DNA of 64,000 bases from DASVVT01 sp036386415 (GTDB taxonomy: Bacteria > Acidobacteriota > Blastocatellia > Pyrinomonadales > Pyrinomonadaceae): positions 18,202 through 82,201 of the forward strand of contig DASVVT010000095.1 of the NCBI GenBank assembly GCA_036386415.1, read 5' to 3'. The notes under the pieces were generated by a model, which saw only the letters and a list, made by a program, of their open reading frames with translations, ran no database searches and had not been told where the DNA came from. How positions within the stretch are numbered: the first letter of the stretch is position 1; each line of letters starts with the position of its first letter. The position numbers and the translations under genes were made by a program. Below, in pieces: positions 24,259-32,331 of the stretch.

Positions 24259-25542
24259 TTAGCTCGCGCGGCGCATGCCGCCCGCTGCTGCCGCTTCATG
24301 TTGCAGACCCTTGAGGTGATCTATGAAGCTGGAGGCGGCGCGCTTCGACAGCTCGTCCGTCTTGCAGCGCAGGACAGTCTGGCACTCTTCCTCGACATCG
24401 ACGCCGATCTCACGACCGATGGCGCGGATCATCCCCAATTGCTTGGGCGTCACCAGATCGGCCATCGACTTGGCGAGCGGGTCGCGCGGAAACTCTCGCG
24501 CCTGCGCTGCGCCCTCTTTCTCGATCACGTCGGATTCGCGCTGGTACAGCTCGCGCGCAATGCCGAACTTCACAGCCGCGCGCTTCAAGGCGTCGTGCTC
24601 GGCCTTCTTGATCCCCATCTCGCTCTCAGCCGTGCCGGTGCCGACGCCTTCGCGTGTCACACCGTCAATCGTGATCGCGGCGGTGACGGCCACCATGTCG
24701 CCGATCTGTACGATGTTACGAACCGAGTGCGACCAGGTCGGGGTGACGCGGTCGAGCAGGTCTGCGACCGTGTGCCACTCGACGTATTCGACCATGTGCG
24801 TGTTGCCCTGACGATCCGTCCAGCCCTCGCGCGTCTTGACGAGGCTCGAATCCACCTGCTGGCGCAAAGCGCGCAGGGTGTTGGTGAAGGCCAGCGGGAC
24901 GACCGGCGCGGCTGGCTCTGCTGCGGCCAGCGCCATCTCTTCTGTTTCGTTCACGGTTGCGGCACGTGTGGCAACCGATTGTTCTTGCTTCTTAATCATT
25001 TCATGCTCCTCATTGCTTGTGTGTTTCGCGAGCGGACGAACGTTGGAGCTTCTGTCCGTAGCTTCCGCCACTGAACCGGTCTCCGACGCTTCATCCCGCT
25101 CCCGTTCGGAGCGTGCGATTTCCACGGTCGGCTCTGCCACCTTCCTGGTCGCACGCTTCTCGGATGCGTTGATAGTGTTTGTGTTGGGCTCGGCAACTGC
25201 CGGTCGTGCGGTCGCTTCCGCGCTCGCCCTCTCCGGCGCCGTTTGTTTGGCTACGCTCTCGTTGTTCTTCGCCAGAAGCGAATGCTTGACCGCGAGAATG
25301 TGTTCGCAACGGAACGAGGCATCCGTGCCGCCTTGCTCCTCGAATTCGAGGCAAGAGCAACGTACTTTTCCGGTCTCGTCGCGCCACACCTCATAGCTGG
25401 ACTTGCGCCCGCGCAAAGAGGGGGTCGCGACGCGAAAGCGGTCGCCTTCACGAGTCACCAGACCCATGGCCGCGATCCCCTGCGCGCGTTTGTCACGCAT
25501 GAGCGCTTTCCTATCTGTTCCGGCTGCGATATTTGCTGACAT
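24259..25542 (-). CDS. SWIM zinc-finger + Rad52-like single-strand annealing protein
   Basis: 427 residues. Residues about 50-95 form a SWIM finger with the C-x-C ... C-x-H ligands (RCSCLEFEEQG and FRCEHILAV). A long Ala/Glu-rich linker follows. Residues about 225-365 match the Rad52/Rad22 fold: YVEWHTVADLLDRVTPTWSHSV, VTAAITIDGVTREGVGTG, KAEHDALKRAAVKFGI. A C-terminal helical unit (TPKQLGMIRAIGREIGV) is typical of phage and plasmid Rad52-like proteins. The family anneals single strands in recombination and repair; Deinococcus DdrA is a relative. The fusion with a SWIM finger is unusual. GGAGG precedes the ATG. Confidence 0.8.
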   Translation of the reverse strand: MSANIAAGTDRKALMRDKRAQGIAAMGLVTREGDRFRVATPSLRGRKSSYEVWRDETGKVRCSCLEFEEQGGTDASFRCEHILAVKHSLLAKNNESVAKQTAPERASAEATARPAVAEPNTNTINASEKRATRKVAEPTVEIARSERERDEASETGSVAEATDRSSNVRPLAKHTSNEEHEMIKKQEQSVATRAATVNETEEMALAAAEPAAPVVPLAFTNTLRALRQQVDSSLVKTREGWTDRQGNTHMVEYVEWHTVADLLDRVTPTWSHSVRNIVQIGDMVAVTAAITIDGVTREGVGTGTAESEMGIKKAEHDALKRAAVKFGIARELYQRESDVIEKEGAAQAREFPRDPLAKSMADLVTPKQLGMIRAIGREIGVDVEEECQTVLRCKTDELSKRAASSFIDHLKGLQHEAAAAGGMRRAS

Positions 25543-25564
25543 GGCTCTTGTCCTCCAAAAAATC

Positions 25565-25765
25565 TTAGGCCGCGCGTTCAGCGGGCATCTCGTTGACGCT
25601 GTTGAGAGGCTGCGACGCCTGCCTGACGGGCTGCGTAACCGTCGCGCTCAGGCGCTGCTCAAGGTCTGCCAGGCGCGCTTCCAACTCCTCCACGCGCCGA
25701 CCCTGTGCGTACACGGTCTTGAACAGGCTATCGAATGTCTCCCAAATGTAAGAAGAATCCGGCAT
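25565..25765 (-). CDS. 66-residue coiled-coil protein
   Basis: MPDSSYIWETFDSLFKTVY, then a heptad coiled coil (GRRVEELEARLADLEQRLSA) and a polar tail. GGAGA precedes the ATG at 25765. It lies 22 bp upstream of the Rad52-like gene and just after the HNH stop codon. It may serve as a dimerisation partner; function unknown. Confidence 0.65.
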   Translation of the reverse strand: MPDSSYIWETFDSLFKTVYAQGRRVEELEARLADLEQRLSATVTQPVRQASQPLNSVNEMPAERAA

Positions 25766-25766
25766 G

Positions 25767-26264
25767 CTAAATATGTCTCCACTTCTGACGATGAATGATC
25801 TTGGAGATATAACCCTTATAAACCCCGTACTCGTCCCCAAGTTGCTGCATCGTTACTTTAACAAGCTTCCGGTCGGCATAGCGGCGACGAATTTCCAGAA
25901 CTGCTTGCTCAGTCAGTTTCAATGGATGTGAATTACGCCCCTTACGCCTCATGTCGTGCATGTTCTCTTCTTGACTACCAATGAACAAATGATCGGGACG
26001 GCAACAGGGTGGGTTGTCGCATTTGTGGCAAACGCACATCCCTTCTGGAATTTCTCCGTACTTCAATTCGTATGCAATGCGATGTGCATATTGATATGTG
26101 CCGTCTTTCCAAGCCGTTCCATAGCCGCTCCGTAATACCCGGCCACGCCATAGCCAGCAACCATTCGATTCAGACGATAGTTCAACCTTCGACCAAAAAC
26201 GCTCGGCAAAATTGCTCCCGATATGCCGTTGTGCCACCCGCAATGTCGCAGCACACTGTTTCAT
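25767..26264 (-). CDS. HNH-family protein (HNH_3, intron-type fold)
   Basis: 165 residues with the conserved run CWLWRGRVLRSGYGTAW, AHRIAYELKYGEIPEGMCV, CHKCDNPPCCRPDHLFIGS and ENMHDMRRKGR, the signature of HNH endonucleases of free-standing phage type; the cysteines and histidines form the ββα-metal site. The C-terminal 50 residues resemble an HTH (LEIRRRYADRKLVKVTMQQLGDEYGV). The start at 26264 lies inside a perfect operator, and no Shine-Dalgarno sequence is visible; a longer frame to 26534 is probably untranslated. First gene of the operon. Confidence 0.8.
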   Translation of the reverse strand: MKQCAATLRVAQRHIGSNFAERFWSKVELSSESNGCWLWRGRVLRSGYGTAWKDGTYQYAHRIAYELKYGEIPEGMCVCHKCDNPPCCRPDHLFIGSQEENMHDMRRKGRNSHPLKLTEQAVLEIRRRYADRKLVKVTMQQLGDEYGVYKGYISKIIHRQKWRHI

Positions 26265-26278
26265 ACGTGAAACAGTGT
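26253..26278. promoter_or_regulatory. palindromic operator over the start of the HNH gene
   Basis: ACACTGTTTCA-TACG-TGAAACAGTGT: perfect 11-bp arms, 4-bp spacer. It covers the HNH start codon. The adjacent divergent XRE repressor is the likely binder. A related half-site TGAAACA lies at 26963, near the ImmA-like gene's promoter. Confidence 0.8.
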
Positions 26279-26301
26279 ACCATGGTTCCCGGTTTGTTGC
26301 A

Positions 26302-26307
26302 AGTATA
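26302..26307 (-). promoter_or_regulatory. candidate -10 box for the HNH-Rad52 operon
   Basis: TATACT read on the minus strand. The operator lies about 24-50 bp downstream, so bound repressor would block elongation or early clearance. The -35 is not clear. Confidence 0.35.
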
Positions 26308-26413
26308 AAACAAAGTCTTGCATCTAAAATTTTCCTGTGATATGGTTGGGCGTAGAGAGCCCGCCTGAGGGGTGCTTTCCGGAGCATTCGGGCGTGCCAA
26401 AAGGAGGCCAAAT

Positions 26414-26833
26414 ATGGCGCAATCTGATAAAAGTTTGGTAAATACGGTGGAGCTTGGGCGTGCCATCCGCCGCAAACGCGAGGAGCAGGGCTTGAGCCTG
26501 CGCGATGTCGCCGATGAAACAGACGTTTCGGCATCCACCCTGTCGCGGATAGAGAACGGCACGGGCAAACCCGATGCGGACAACATCGCTCGCCTGACCG
26601 CCTGGCTCAACGTGCCTGTGGAGCGCATTATGAGCGGGCGCGGGTCGGACGGCGACGAGGCGACGGCTGTCGTCTACTTCCCGCAGGAGAGTACGCCCGA
26701 AATCGTCGAAGCGCACTTGAGAGCCGACCGCAATCTGACGCCGGAGACGGCCAAAGCGCTCTCGGAGCTTTTCCGTGTCGCTTACCAGCAGTTCAGCCAT
26801 CCCGGCGAAGATGCGCGCAAGCGTCGCCGCTAG
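26414..26833 (+). CDS. XRE-family repressor
   Basis: 139 residues. An N-terminal helix-turn-helix (ELGRAIRRKREEQGLSLRDVADETDVSASTLSRIENGTGKP) is followed by a C-terminal region of about 65 residues rich in helices (EIVEAHLRADRNLTPETAKALSELFRVAYQQF), like the dimerisation domain of DdrO or ImmR. AAGGAGG ends 6 bp before the ATG. It is divergent from the HNH-Rad52 operon and followed by an ImmA/IrrE-like gene, the standard repressor/anti-repressor pair. Confidence 0.88.
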   Translation: MAQSDKSLVNTVELGRAIRRKREEQGLSLRDVADETDVSASTLSRIENGTGKPDADNIARLTAWLNVPVERIMSGRGSDGDEATAVVYFPQESTPEIVEAHLRADRNLTPETAKALSELFRVAYQQFSHPGEDARKRRR

Positions 26834-26890
26834 AGCTGTCGCTGTAAGCGCAGAGACAAAGAGCGTTAAGAAGTATTCAACCAGAGTCGA

Positions 26891-26926
26891 GTGGCCGCGT
26901 TGTTTTCTTGCAGCGCGGCCTTTTTG
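26891..26926 (+). terminator. rho-independent terminator after the XRE gene
   Basis: GGCCGCG ... CGCGGCC stem of 7 G:C-rich pairs with a 14-nt loop and TTTTT. It separates the repressor and the ImmA-like gene, which has its own promoter. Confidence 0.85.
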
Positions 26927-26984
26927 TAGAATAAGTGTCCTCGGGGTGAGCTACGGGGGAAGTGAAACAAGACTAAGAGCAGGG

Positions 26985-26990
26985 TATAAT
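26985..26990 (+). promoter_or_regulatory. -10 box of a probable leaderless transcript
   Basis: Perfect TATAAT; the GTG start follows after 6 bp, where transcription would begin. A weak -35 (GTGAAA, 26962) overlaps an operator half-site. Confidence 0.55.
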
Positions 26991-26996
26991 CCGCAC

Positions 26997-27653
26997 GTGG
27001 ACGACACCGTTTTTCCGCCATCTTACAAGGGACGCCAGTATGAGCTGCGCGCGATGGGTTTGCGCGACTTTGCGGGTCTTAGTCGCGACGACGAGCCGCT
27101 CGACCCTTTCGCGCTGGCCGATTACGCGCGGCTGATGGTGATAGACTTCGAGCAGATCAAGGGGCTTTCGGAAGAGACGCGCCTTCATCTTCTGGGCACT
27201 GCCTCGGATGCCTGGTCTGGCGGCACATGCTCGCGTCCGCTGCCGAATGGCTGGCGGGTCGTGATCCTGAATCCGAGACACGGGGCGCAGCGCAACAACG
27301 CCACCCTGATGGAAGAGGTCTGCCACGTCTTTCTAGGGCACAAGGCGAACCGTCTGCACATCATCGCTGAAAACAAGCAGGGCAAGACCGTCTCACGCGA
27401 CTATAACGACGACGACGAGGAGGCAGCTTACGCCGTAGGGGCCGCCGCGCTCGTTCCCTTTGCGGCGCTGCGCCGCTTCGTTCTAGAAGGCAAGACCTCA
27501 AGGGAGATTGCGCAACATTTCAACGTGAGCCGTGATCTTGTCGAATATCGTATGAAGGTCTCGCGGCTGTGGTCGGATTACAAGACGCGTCACGCGGAGG
27601 AATTGCGACAGCGCGAGCAACAGGGCGGCAACGGCTATCCAAGGCAAAAGTAA
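26997..27653 (+). CDS. ImmA/IrrE-family metallopeptidase-like protein
   Basis: 218 residues. The core TLMEEVCHVFLGHK matches the HExxH helix of the family, but the first His is Glu (EEVCH), followed by a possible third ligand Glu in DDDEEAAYAVGAAALVPFAAL. The C-terminal helices (SREIAQHFNVSRDLVEYRMKVSRLWSDY) are typical. ImmA and IrrE cleave or inactivate an XRE repressor after DNA damage. The GTG at 26997 is chosen because it lies at the expected transcription start after TATAAT; the upstream frame reads as low-quality sequence. Confidence 0.85.
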   Translation: MDDTVFPPSYKGRQYELRAMGLRDFAGLSRDDEPLDPFALADYARLMVIDFEQIKGLSEETRLHLLGTASDAWSGGTCSRPLPNGWRVVILNPRHGAQRNNATLMEEVCHVFLGHKANRLHIIAENKQGKTVSRDYNDDDEEAAYAVGAAALVPFAALRRFVLEGKTSREIAQHFNVSRDLVEYRMKVSRLWSDYKTRHAEELRQREQQGGNGYPRQK

Positions 27654-27656
27654 GGG

Positions 27657-27780
27657 TTTGTCCGTGGTCAGTAGTCCGTTGTCCGTCGTTAGCTTAGGTC
27701 AAGCCGAACATTTGATCTTCAGGCGGCCAGCTTATTCAGCACATGCGACTGACAACTGACCACGGACAACGGACAGCTTC
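27657..27780. repeat. intergenic hairpin, family C, copy 2
   Basis: GTCCGTGGTCAGTAGTCCGT (27660-27689 region) faces ACTGACAACTGACCACGGAC (27748-27775). It ends 7 bp before the primase start codon. Confidence 0.8.
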
Positions 27781-27786
27781 TTGAGC

Positions 27787-28914
27787 ATGGAGCAAACGGA
27801 CGGAAACAGAAGGCCGTTGCGCGATCTCTGCGAGGAGATTAAAAACCATATTGACTATTGCTCCTTCTACCTGCGCTACTGCCAGGAAGCGCGTGCCTCT
27901 GGCCTGCGCTTTCGTACCCGGTGCCCGATCCCTGCGCACGGCCATAGCGGCAAGGGAAACCCGAGCCTTTCGATAGACCTCCGACGCGGCCTCTTTCACT
28001 GCTTCTCACGCGATGAAGGTGGCGATGCGATCCGTTTCTACGAGTTGATGCATGGTGTTTCGTTCATCAGCGCGGTGCGAGAGATGGCGCGCGAGCTTGG
28101 CCTCAGCACGAACGCACAGCGCGCACTCACATTTCAGTCCGGGGAGGAAGCGACGTGGAGAGATGACGATGAGCCACTCACGTCTGAGCGCATGTGCGCC
28201 GTCTGCGAAGCTTTCCTTGAGGTTTGTCGTCAGGAAGAACAGACGGAAGGCGCAAACTACCTTGCGCGGCGCGGCATAGACGCCGAGACAATGAAACGCG
28301 CGGGCGTAGTTTACTTTCCGCGGCGCGCCTATCGCCGCGTGATGCGCAGTATGCAGGAGCGCTTCGCGACAGACGAGCTACAGCGGAGCGGCCTCTTCAA
28401 CGCACAAGCGCATCTGACCTTCTATCGCCACAGGCTTCTCTTTCCCTTTTACGTGGAGGGGCTCGCAAGGTATCTACAGGCGCGCACTACTGCCTCCGGC
28501 GTCGAGCCGCGCTGGCATAACATGCGCGGGGGCGTTCCGTCACTCTACAACGTGGACGCGCTCAATAGCCTCCCAAGCGGGCGGATCGTTTATTTGGTCG
28601 AAGGCTTCACGGATACGCTCACGCTCTCGGCGCACGGTTTCACGGCTGTGGGGCTCGTCGGCGCATCCGGGCTCAAGGCGGAATGGCTCGCGCCGCTGGC
28701 GCGCTTCCGTGTGGTGGCTGCGCTCGACGGAGACGCTGCGGGCGAGCGCGCTGCGTCCGCATACCGCGAGATGTTTGCAGAGCGCGGGATGCAGCTTGCC
28801 TGTCTCAAGCTCTCTTCGGACGTCAACGATTTTTTCCGTCACAATCCGACGGCGGCGCTCGAATTCGATTTGATGACGGAGGAGGCGATGGAAGAAGTAG
28901 ACAGTAGACAGTAG
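27787..28914 (+). CDS. DnaG-type primase-like protein (CHC2 zinc finger + TOPRIM)
   Basis: 375 residues. N-terminal zinc-ribbon: RCPIPAHGHSGKGNPSLSID and HCFSRDEGGD, a divergent CHC2 finger. TOPRIM at about 255-340: VYLVEGFTDTLTL with the Glu and VVAALDGDAAGE with the DxD. No helicase domain. DnaG makes primers; compact CHC2-TOPRIM proteins occur on phages and plasmids. An in-frame TTG lies 6 bp upstream. The last codons (EEVDSRQ) and the stop come from a family F repeat. Separate from the chromosomal dnaG as far as seen here. Confidence 0.85.
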   Translation: MEQTDGNRRPLRDLCEEIKNHIDYCSFYLRYCQEARASGLRFRTRCPIPAHGHSGKGNPSLSIDLRRGLFHCFSRDEGGDAIRFYELMHGVSFISAVREMARELGLSTNAQRALTFQSGEEATWRDDDEPLTSERMCAVCEAFLEVCRQEEQTEGANYLARRGIDAETMKRAGVVYFPRRAYRRVMRSMQERFATDELQRSGLFNAQAHLTFYRHRLLFPFYVEGLARYLQARTTASGVEPRWHNMRGGVPSLYNVDALNSLPSGRIVYLVEGFTDTLTLSAHGFTAVGLVGASGLKAEWLAPLARFRVVAALDGDAAGERAASAYREMFAERGMQLACLKLSSDVNDFFRHNPTAALEFDLMTEEAMEEVDSRQ

Positions 28915-29041
28915 TCAGTAGCCAGTAGAAAAACCGGGCTTCGCGCTTCGTTACATACTGTAGATTAAGGCTAGATCGCTATAAACGGCATCAACCGCTT
29001 TTCTTTTCTACTGGCTACTGACTACTGTCTACTGTCTACTG
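28895..29041. repeat. intergenic hairpin, family F (CAGTAGTCAGTAG arms), copy 1
   Basis: Arms of AGTAGAC/AGTAGTC units, inverted around a loop of about 90 bp that is partly shared with the copies at 44586 and 48540 (segments around AAACGGCATCAACCG). It contains the primase stop codon. Confidence 0.85.
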
Positions 29042-29042
29042 T

Positions 29043-29048
29043 TATAAT
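29043..29048 (+). promoter_or_regulatory. -10 box at the right edge of a family F hairpin
   Basis: Perfect TATAAT with the ATG of the phosphatase gene 7 bp downstream, which would give a leaderless mRNA. No clear -35. Confidence 0.45.
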
Positions 29049-29055
29049 AACAATC

Positions 29056-30357
29056 ATGGCAGAGCGAATAAAAGAGGCAGCCCTTCCTGTGGTGAATCTG
29101 AGCACCACGGACAAGCTGCGCCTGCTTCTGGACATCACGAAGAAGATCAGCCGCTCGCTGGATTTGCAGGAAGTCCTCAACCTGGTGATGGACACGCTCG
29201 GCTCGCTGATCCCGTATGATGCAGCCGGAATCTTTGTCCTTCAGTGTGCGAGGGTTGGGACAAACGTTTCAGGCGATCAAACCTGTGTCTTCCATACGGA
29301 GGCTGTGCGCGGCTACGACATAGATGAGCTATCGGAGCTTCGGCTGAAGATGGGCGAGGGAATCATCGGCCACGTGGCGCTGACGGGCGAGCCGGTCATC
29401 TCGCCGGACGTGCGCCACGACCCGCGATACGTCAACGCGCGTACGGAAACGCGCTCGGAGATGGTCGCGCCCATCATCTCCAACGATGAAGTCATCGGCG
29501 TGTTCGATCTGGAAAGCGACCGTTTGAACGCTTACACTCCAGATGATCTACAGGTACTCCTGCTGCTCGCTTCGCAAGTGGCGATCATCATCGAAAAGGT
29601 GATGCTGCACGAGCAGTTGGTCGAAAAGAAGCGACTCGAAGGGCAGTTGGAAGTTGCGCGGCAGGTGCAGCTTGAGCTTCTTCCGGCGCAAGACCCGCAG
29701 CTCGAAGGCTTCGACATCAGCGCTTATAACTTCCCGACCGAAGAGGTGTCGGGCGATTACTACGACTGGGTGCGCATCTACGAAGATCAGATCGGCATCG
29801 TCGTGGCTGACGTTTCCGGCAAAGGCGTCCCGGCGGCTCTGCTGATGGCTTTCCTGCGCGCCTCATTGCGCGCGGCGATTCACATCGGCTATGCGCCGCA
29901 CATCTCTATGGCGAAGGTCAACTACCTGCTCTGGGAATCAATTGAGCGCAATCAATTCGTCACGGCCTTCTACAGCGTGCTCGATGCTTCGAACCGCACG
30001 CTCGCCTACACGAACGCGGGACACAGTCCGCCCCTCCTGCTCGAAAAGGATGGGAGAGCGCGTTTCATAGAGCGCGGCGGGCGTCCGCTCGGAATGTTCA
30101 GGGACACACGCTATTACGAATATTATCTCTCTATGGAGCCGGGGCAGGTGCTTGTGCTCTACACGGATGGCGTGACGGAAGCGACCAACGCAAAAGGGGA
30201 AGAGTATGGCATTGAGCGCCTGGAGCGCGCGGTGCGCGAAGGGAGTCATTTGAGCGCACGCGAGCTGATCGGTTTCATACACAGGGACGTGCTCGAATGG
30301 ACGGACGGCCAGGGCGCAACCGACGACATCACCTTTTTCATCGTCAAAGCCCTGTGA
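29056..30357 (+). CDS. GAF-PP2C (SpoIIE/RsbU-type) serine phosphatase
   Basis: 433 residues. GAF domain at about 20-180 (DAAGIFVLQ, MGEGIIGHVALTGEP, VIGVFDLES), a coiled-coil linker (KKRLEGQLEVARQVQLELLP), then the phosphatase domain at 200-430 with metal residues in SGDYYDW and VADVSGKGVPAALLM, YTNAGHSPP, VLYTDGVTEA and GATDDITFFIV. These regulators dephosphorylate anti-anti-sigma factors in partner-switching. No Shine-Dalgarno sequence. Confidence 0.93.
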   Translation: MAERIKEAALPVVNLSTTDKLRLLLDITKKISRSLDLQEVLNLVMDTLGSLIPYDAAGIFVLQCARVGTNVSGDQTCVFHTEAVRGYDIDELSELRLKMGEGIIGHVALTGEPVISPDVRHDPRYVNARTETRSEMVAPIISNDEVIGVFDLESDRLNAYTPDDLQVLLLLASQVAIIIEKVMLHEQLVEKKRLEGQLEVARQVQLELLPAQDPQLEGFDISAYNFPTEEVSGDYYDWVRIYEDQIGIVVADVSGKGVPAALLMAFLRASLRAAIHIGYAPHISMAKVNYLLWESIERNQFVTAFYSVLDASNRTLAYTNAGHSPPLLLEKDGRARFIERGGRPLGMFRDTRYYEYYLSMEPGQVLVLYTDGVTEATNAKGEEYGIERLERAVREGSHLSARELIGFIHRDVLEWTDGQGATDDITFFIVKAL

Positions 30358-30360
30358 GAT

Positions 30361-30443
30361 AAGGCAAAAGTAAGAAGGCAAAAGGCAAAAGTGAGGCGGA
30401 AAACCTGCTTTACTTTTGCCTTTTGCCTTCTTACTTTTGCCTT
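30361..30443. repeat. intergenic hairpin, family D, copy 2
   Basis: AAGGCAAAAGTAAGAAGGCA faces TGCCTTCTTACTTTTGCCTT with an inner repeat of the same unit. It sits between convergent genes. Confidence 0.85.
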
Positions 30444-30446
30444 GAT

Positions 30447-30737
30447 TTAGTGCGCCGTTAATGAATTATGCGCGTGATCGCCGCCCGGCGCGAGCGGGGC
30501 ACGATAATCTCCGAAGTGAAATGCGGCTTCTGTGTCGGAAAAAGCGTAAACATCAAAGCCGTATGCATCTAAACACGCCGCCAAATCATCGGGCGAGAGG
30601 AGAAAAACAGCGGGTGGATAGCCCGCCTCGGCACGAATTTCCAGCAGGCGCTCGACCACTTCCAGCGGAGCAAAGCATCGCACAGGGTCTCTGTATGTTG
30701 CCATGACTTCTAGCGCCTCACTTTCGTCAGTTTCCAT
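30447..30737 (-). CDS. 96-residue hypothetical protein
   Basis: A small soluble acidic protein (METDESEALEVMATYRDPV, then LEVVERLLEIRAEAGYPPAVFLLSPDDLAACLDAYGFDVYAF). GGGAGC precedes the ATG. No family recognised; the alternation of helix and strand suggests a compact alpha/beta domain. Confidence 0.6.
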   Translation of the reverse strand: METDESEALEVMATYRDPVRCFAPLEVVERLLEIRAEAGYPPAVFLLSPDDLAACLDAYGFDVYAFSDTEAAFHFGDYRAPLAPGGDHAHNSLTAH

Positions 30738-30853
30738 TGATGCTCCCGAACCGCACAGAACCGAGCATCTTCAGCCTTACACCCATTTTGATGTACGCTC
30801 CCTGTGTCGCGGTTGTTCGCTCCAAAGATTTCTTTTTCTTCACGAAGACCCGT

Positions 30854-30950
30854 GGGAATGCGGAATGCGGATTGGGGGTTGCGGATTTAAGGAAGATGCA
30901 TCGTGGCTTTTTCAATCCGCAATCCGAAATCCCCAATCCGCATTCCGCAA
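30854..30950. repeat. intergenic hairpin, family E, copy 2
   Basis: GGAATGCGGAATGCGGATTG with GGGGGTTGCGGATT faces AATCCGCAATCCGAAATCCCC and CAATCCGCATTCCGC. It lies between divergent genes. Confidence 0.8.
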
Positions 30951-31005
30951 ACGGCCTGTAAAAATGGGGTGATAAAACAAAAACCTTTACAGGAGAGGGC
31001 AGTAA

Positions 31006-32331
31006 ATGGTAGAGGTAATAGAGAAGGGCGCGCGTACCGCGTTCGCCCACCACCTCAAAGCTTTCCTGGCGATCTACACTTACGAACATATGAGTACGAC
31101 AGAACAACCTACTATCACCCAGACAAATGCGCCTGCCGCCGCACCAACAGCGACGCCTGCGCCGCAGCCGCCGAACTTTATACAGGTGCTACAGCGTATG
31201 CTGGCGGTTAACGACAAGGTTAGCGACCTGATCTTTTCACCCGGACGCCCGCCGCAGATAGAATTGGTCGGAAAACTGCAACCCGTCCTCATCCCCGGCC
31301 TAGAAAAGCTGACACCCGCGCACACCGCAGGGATCAGTAAGGTGATCATCGGCAACCACCAGGTGGCGGCGCAAAACCTTGAAAAATATGGCTCAGCCGA
31401 CCTTTCGTTCAGCGCGCCCGGCTTCTCGCGCTTTCGCGTCAATATCTTCATGCAGCGCGGCACGCACGCCATCGTCATGCGCGTCATCCCTTCGCGCCCG
31501 CCGCAATTTAAAGACTTCGATCTGCCGCGTGAGCTTGAGAAAATAGCCGATCTCAAGAACGGCGTCGTCCTCGTCACGGGGCCGACGGGCTCAGGCAAAA
31601 GCTCCACGCTGGCGGCCATCATAGACCTCATCAACGAGACTAAGTACTATCACATCGTGACCATAGAAGACCCCATAGAGTTCCTGCATATGCACAAGAA
31701 CTCAACCGTTCACCAGCGAGAGCTTCACTCCGACACGCCGGATTTCGCGCTCGCCCTGCGCGCCGCGCTGCGCCAGGCTCCCAAAGTTATCCTGGTCGGC
31801 GAGATGCGCGACCGCGAGACCATCGAAGTCGCATTGGAAGCCGCTGAAACAGGCCACCTGGTGCTCTCCACGCTCCACACTATCGATGCCTCGAAGACCG
31901 TTGACCGCATCATCGGTGTCTTCCCCAAGAACGAGGAGAAGGCCATCCGCACGCGCATCGCCCAATCTTTTCGCTACATCGTCTCGCAGCGCCTGATCCC
32001 GCGCGCAGATCAGAAGGGCAGGGTCGCGGCCATTGAAATCCTCAAATCGACGGCGCGCACCAAAGACTACATCGAAAAGGGCGAACAGGAAGGCAAGTCG
32101 CTCCTGGACGCCATGGAGCAGGGCGATCAGGAAGGCATGCAGACTTTCGACGGCGTGATCGAAAACTTCATCCGCAGCGGCGTCCTAACAAAAGAAGATG
32201 CGCTGCCTTACGCCACGAACCAGAATAACCTGCTCCTGCGGCTGGCCGATATGGCCGACGCCCCCAGGCCGCAGCCGACCGCGCCAGCGAAGGGTCAGGA
32301 CAACTCGATGCTGGATATGATCGAACGATAA
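31006..32331 (+). CDS. PilT-like type IV pilus retraction ATPase
   Basis: A hexameric AAA-type secretion ATPase. An N-terminal PAS-like domain (QPPNFIQVLQRMLAVNDKVSDLIF) precedes the motor with Walker A GPTGSGKSST, the Asp box TIEDPIEF, the His box HLVLSTLHTIDASKT and Walker B VILVGEMRD. PilT depolymerises pili for twitching. The ATG at 31006 has GGAGAG upstream; the ATG at 31090 begins a more family-like Pro/Ala tail but lacks a ribosome site, so the start is uncertain. The C-terminal tail is Pro-rich. Confidence 0.9.
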   Translation: MVEVIEKGARTAFAHHLKAFLAIYTYEHMSTTEQPTITQTNAPAAAPTATPAPQPPNFIQVLQRMLAVNDKVSDLIFSPGRPPQIELVGKLQPVLIPGLEKLTPAHTAGISKVIIGNHQVAAQNLEKYGSADLSFSAPGFSRFRVNIFMQRGTHAIVMRVIPSRPPQFKDFDLPRELEKIADLKNGVVLVTGPTGSGKSSTLAAIIDLINETKYYHIVTIEDPIEFLHMHKNSTVHQRELHSDTPDFALALRAALRQAPKVILVGEMRDRETIEVALEAAETGHLVLSTLHTIDASKTVDRIIGVFPKNEEKAIRTRIAQSFRYIVSQRLIPRADQKGRVAAIEILKSTARTKDYIEKGEQEGKSLLDAMEQGDQEGMQTFDGVIENFIRSGVLTKEDALPYATNQNNLLLRLADMADAPRPQPTAPAKGQDNSMLDMIER

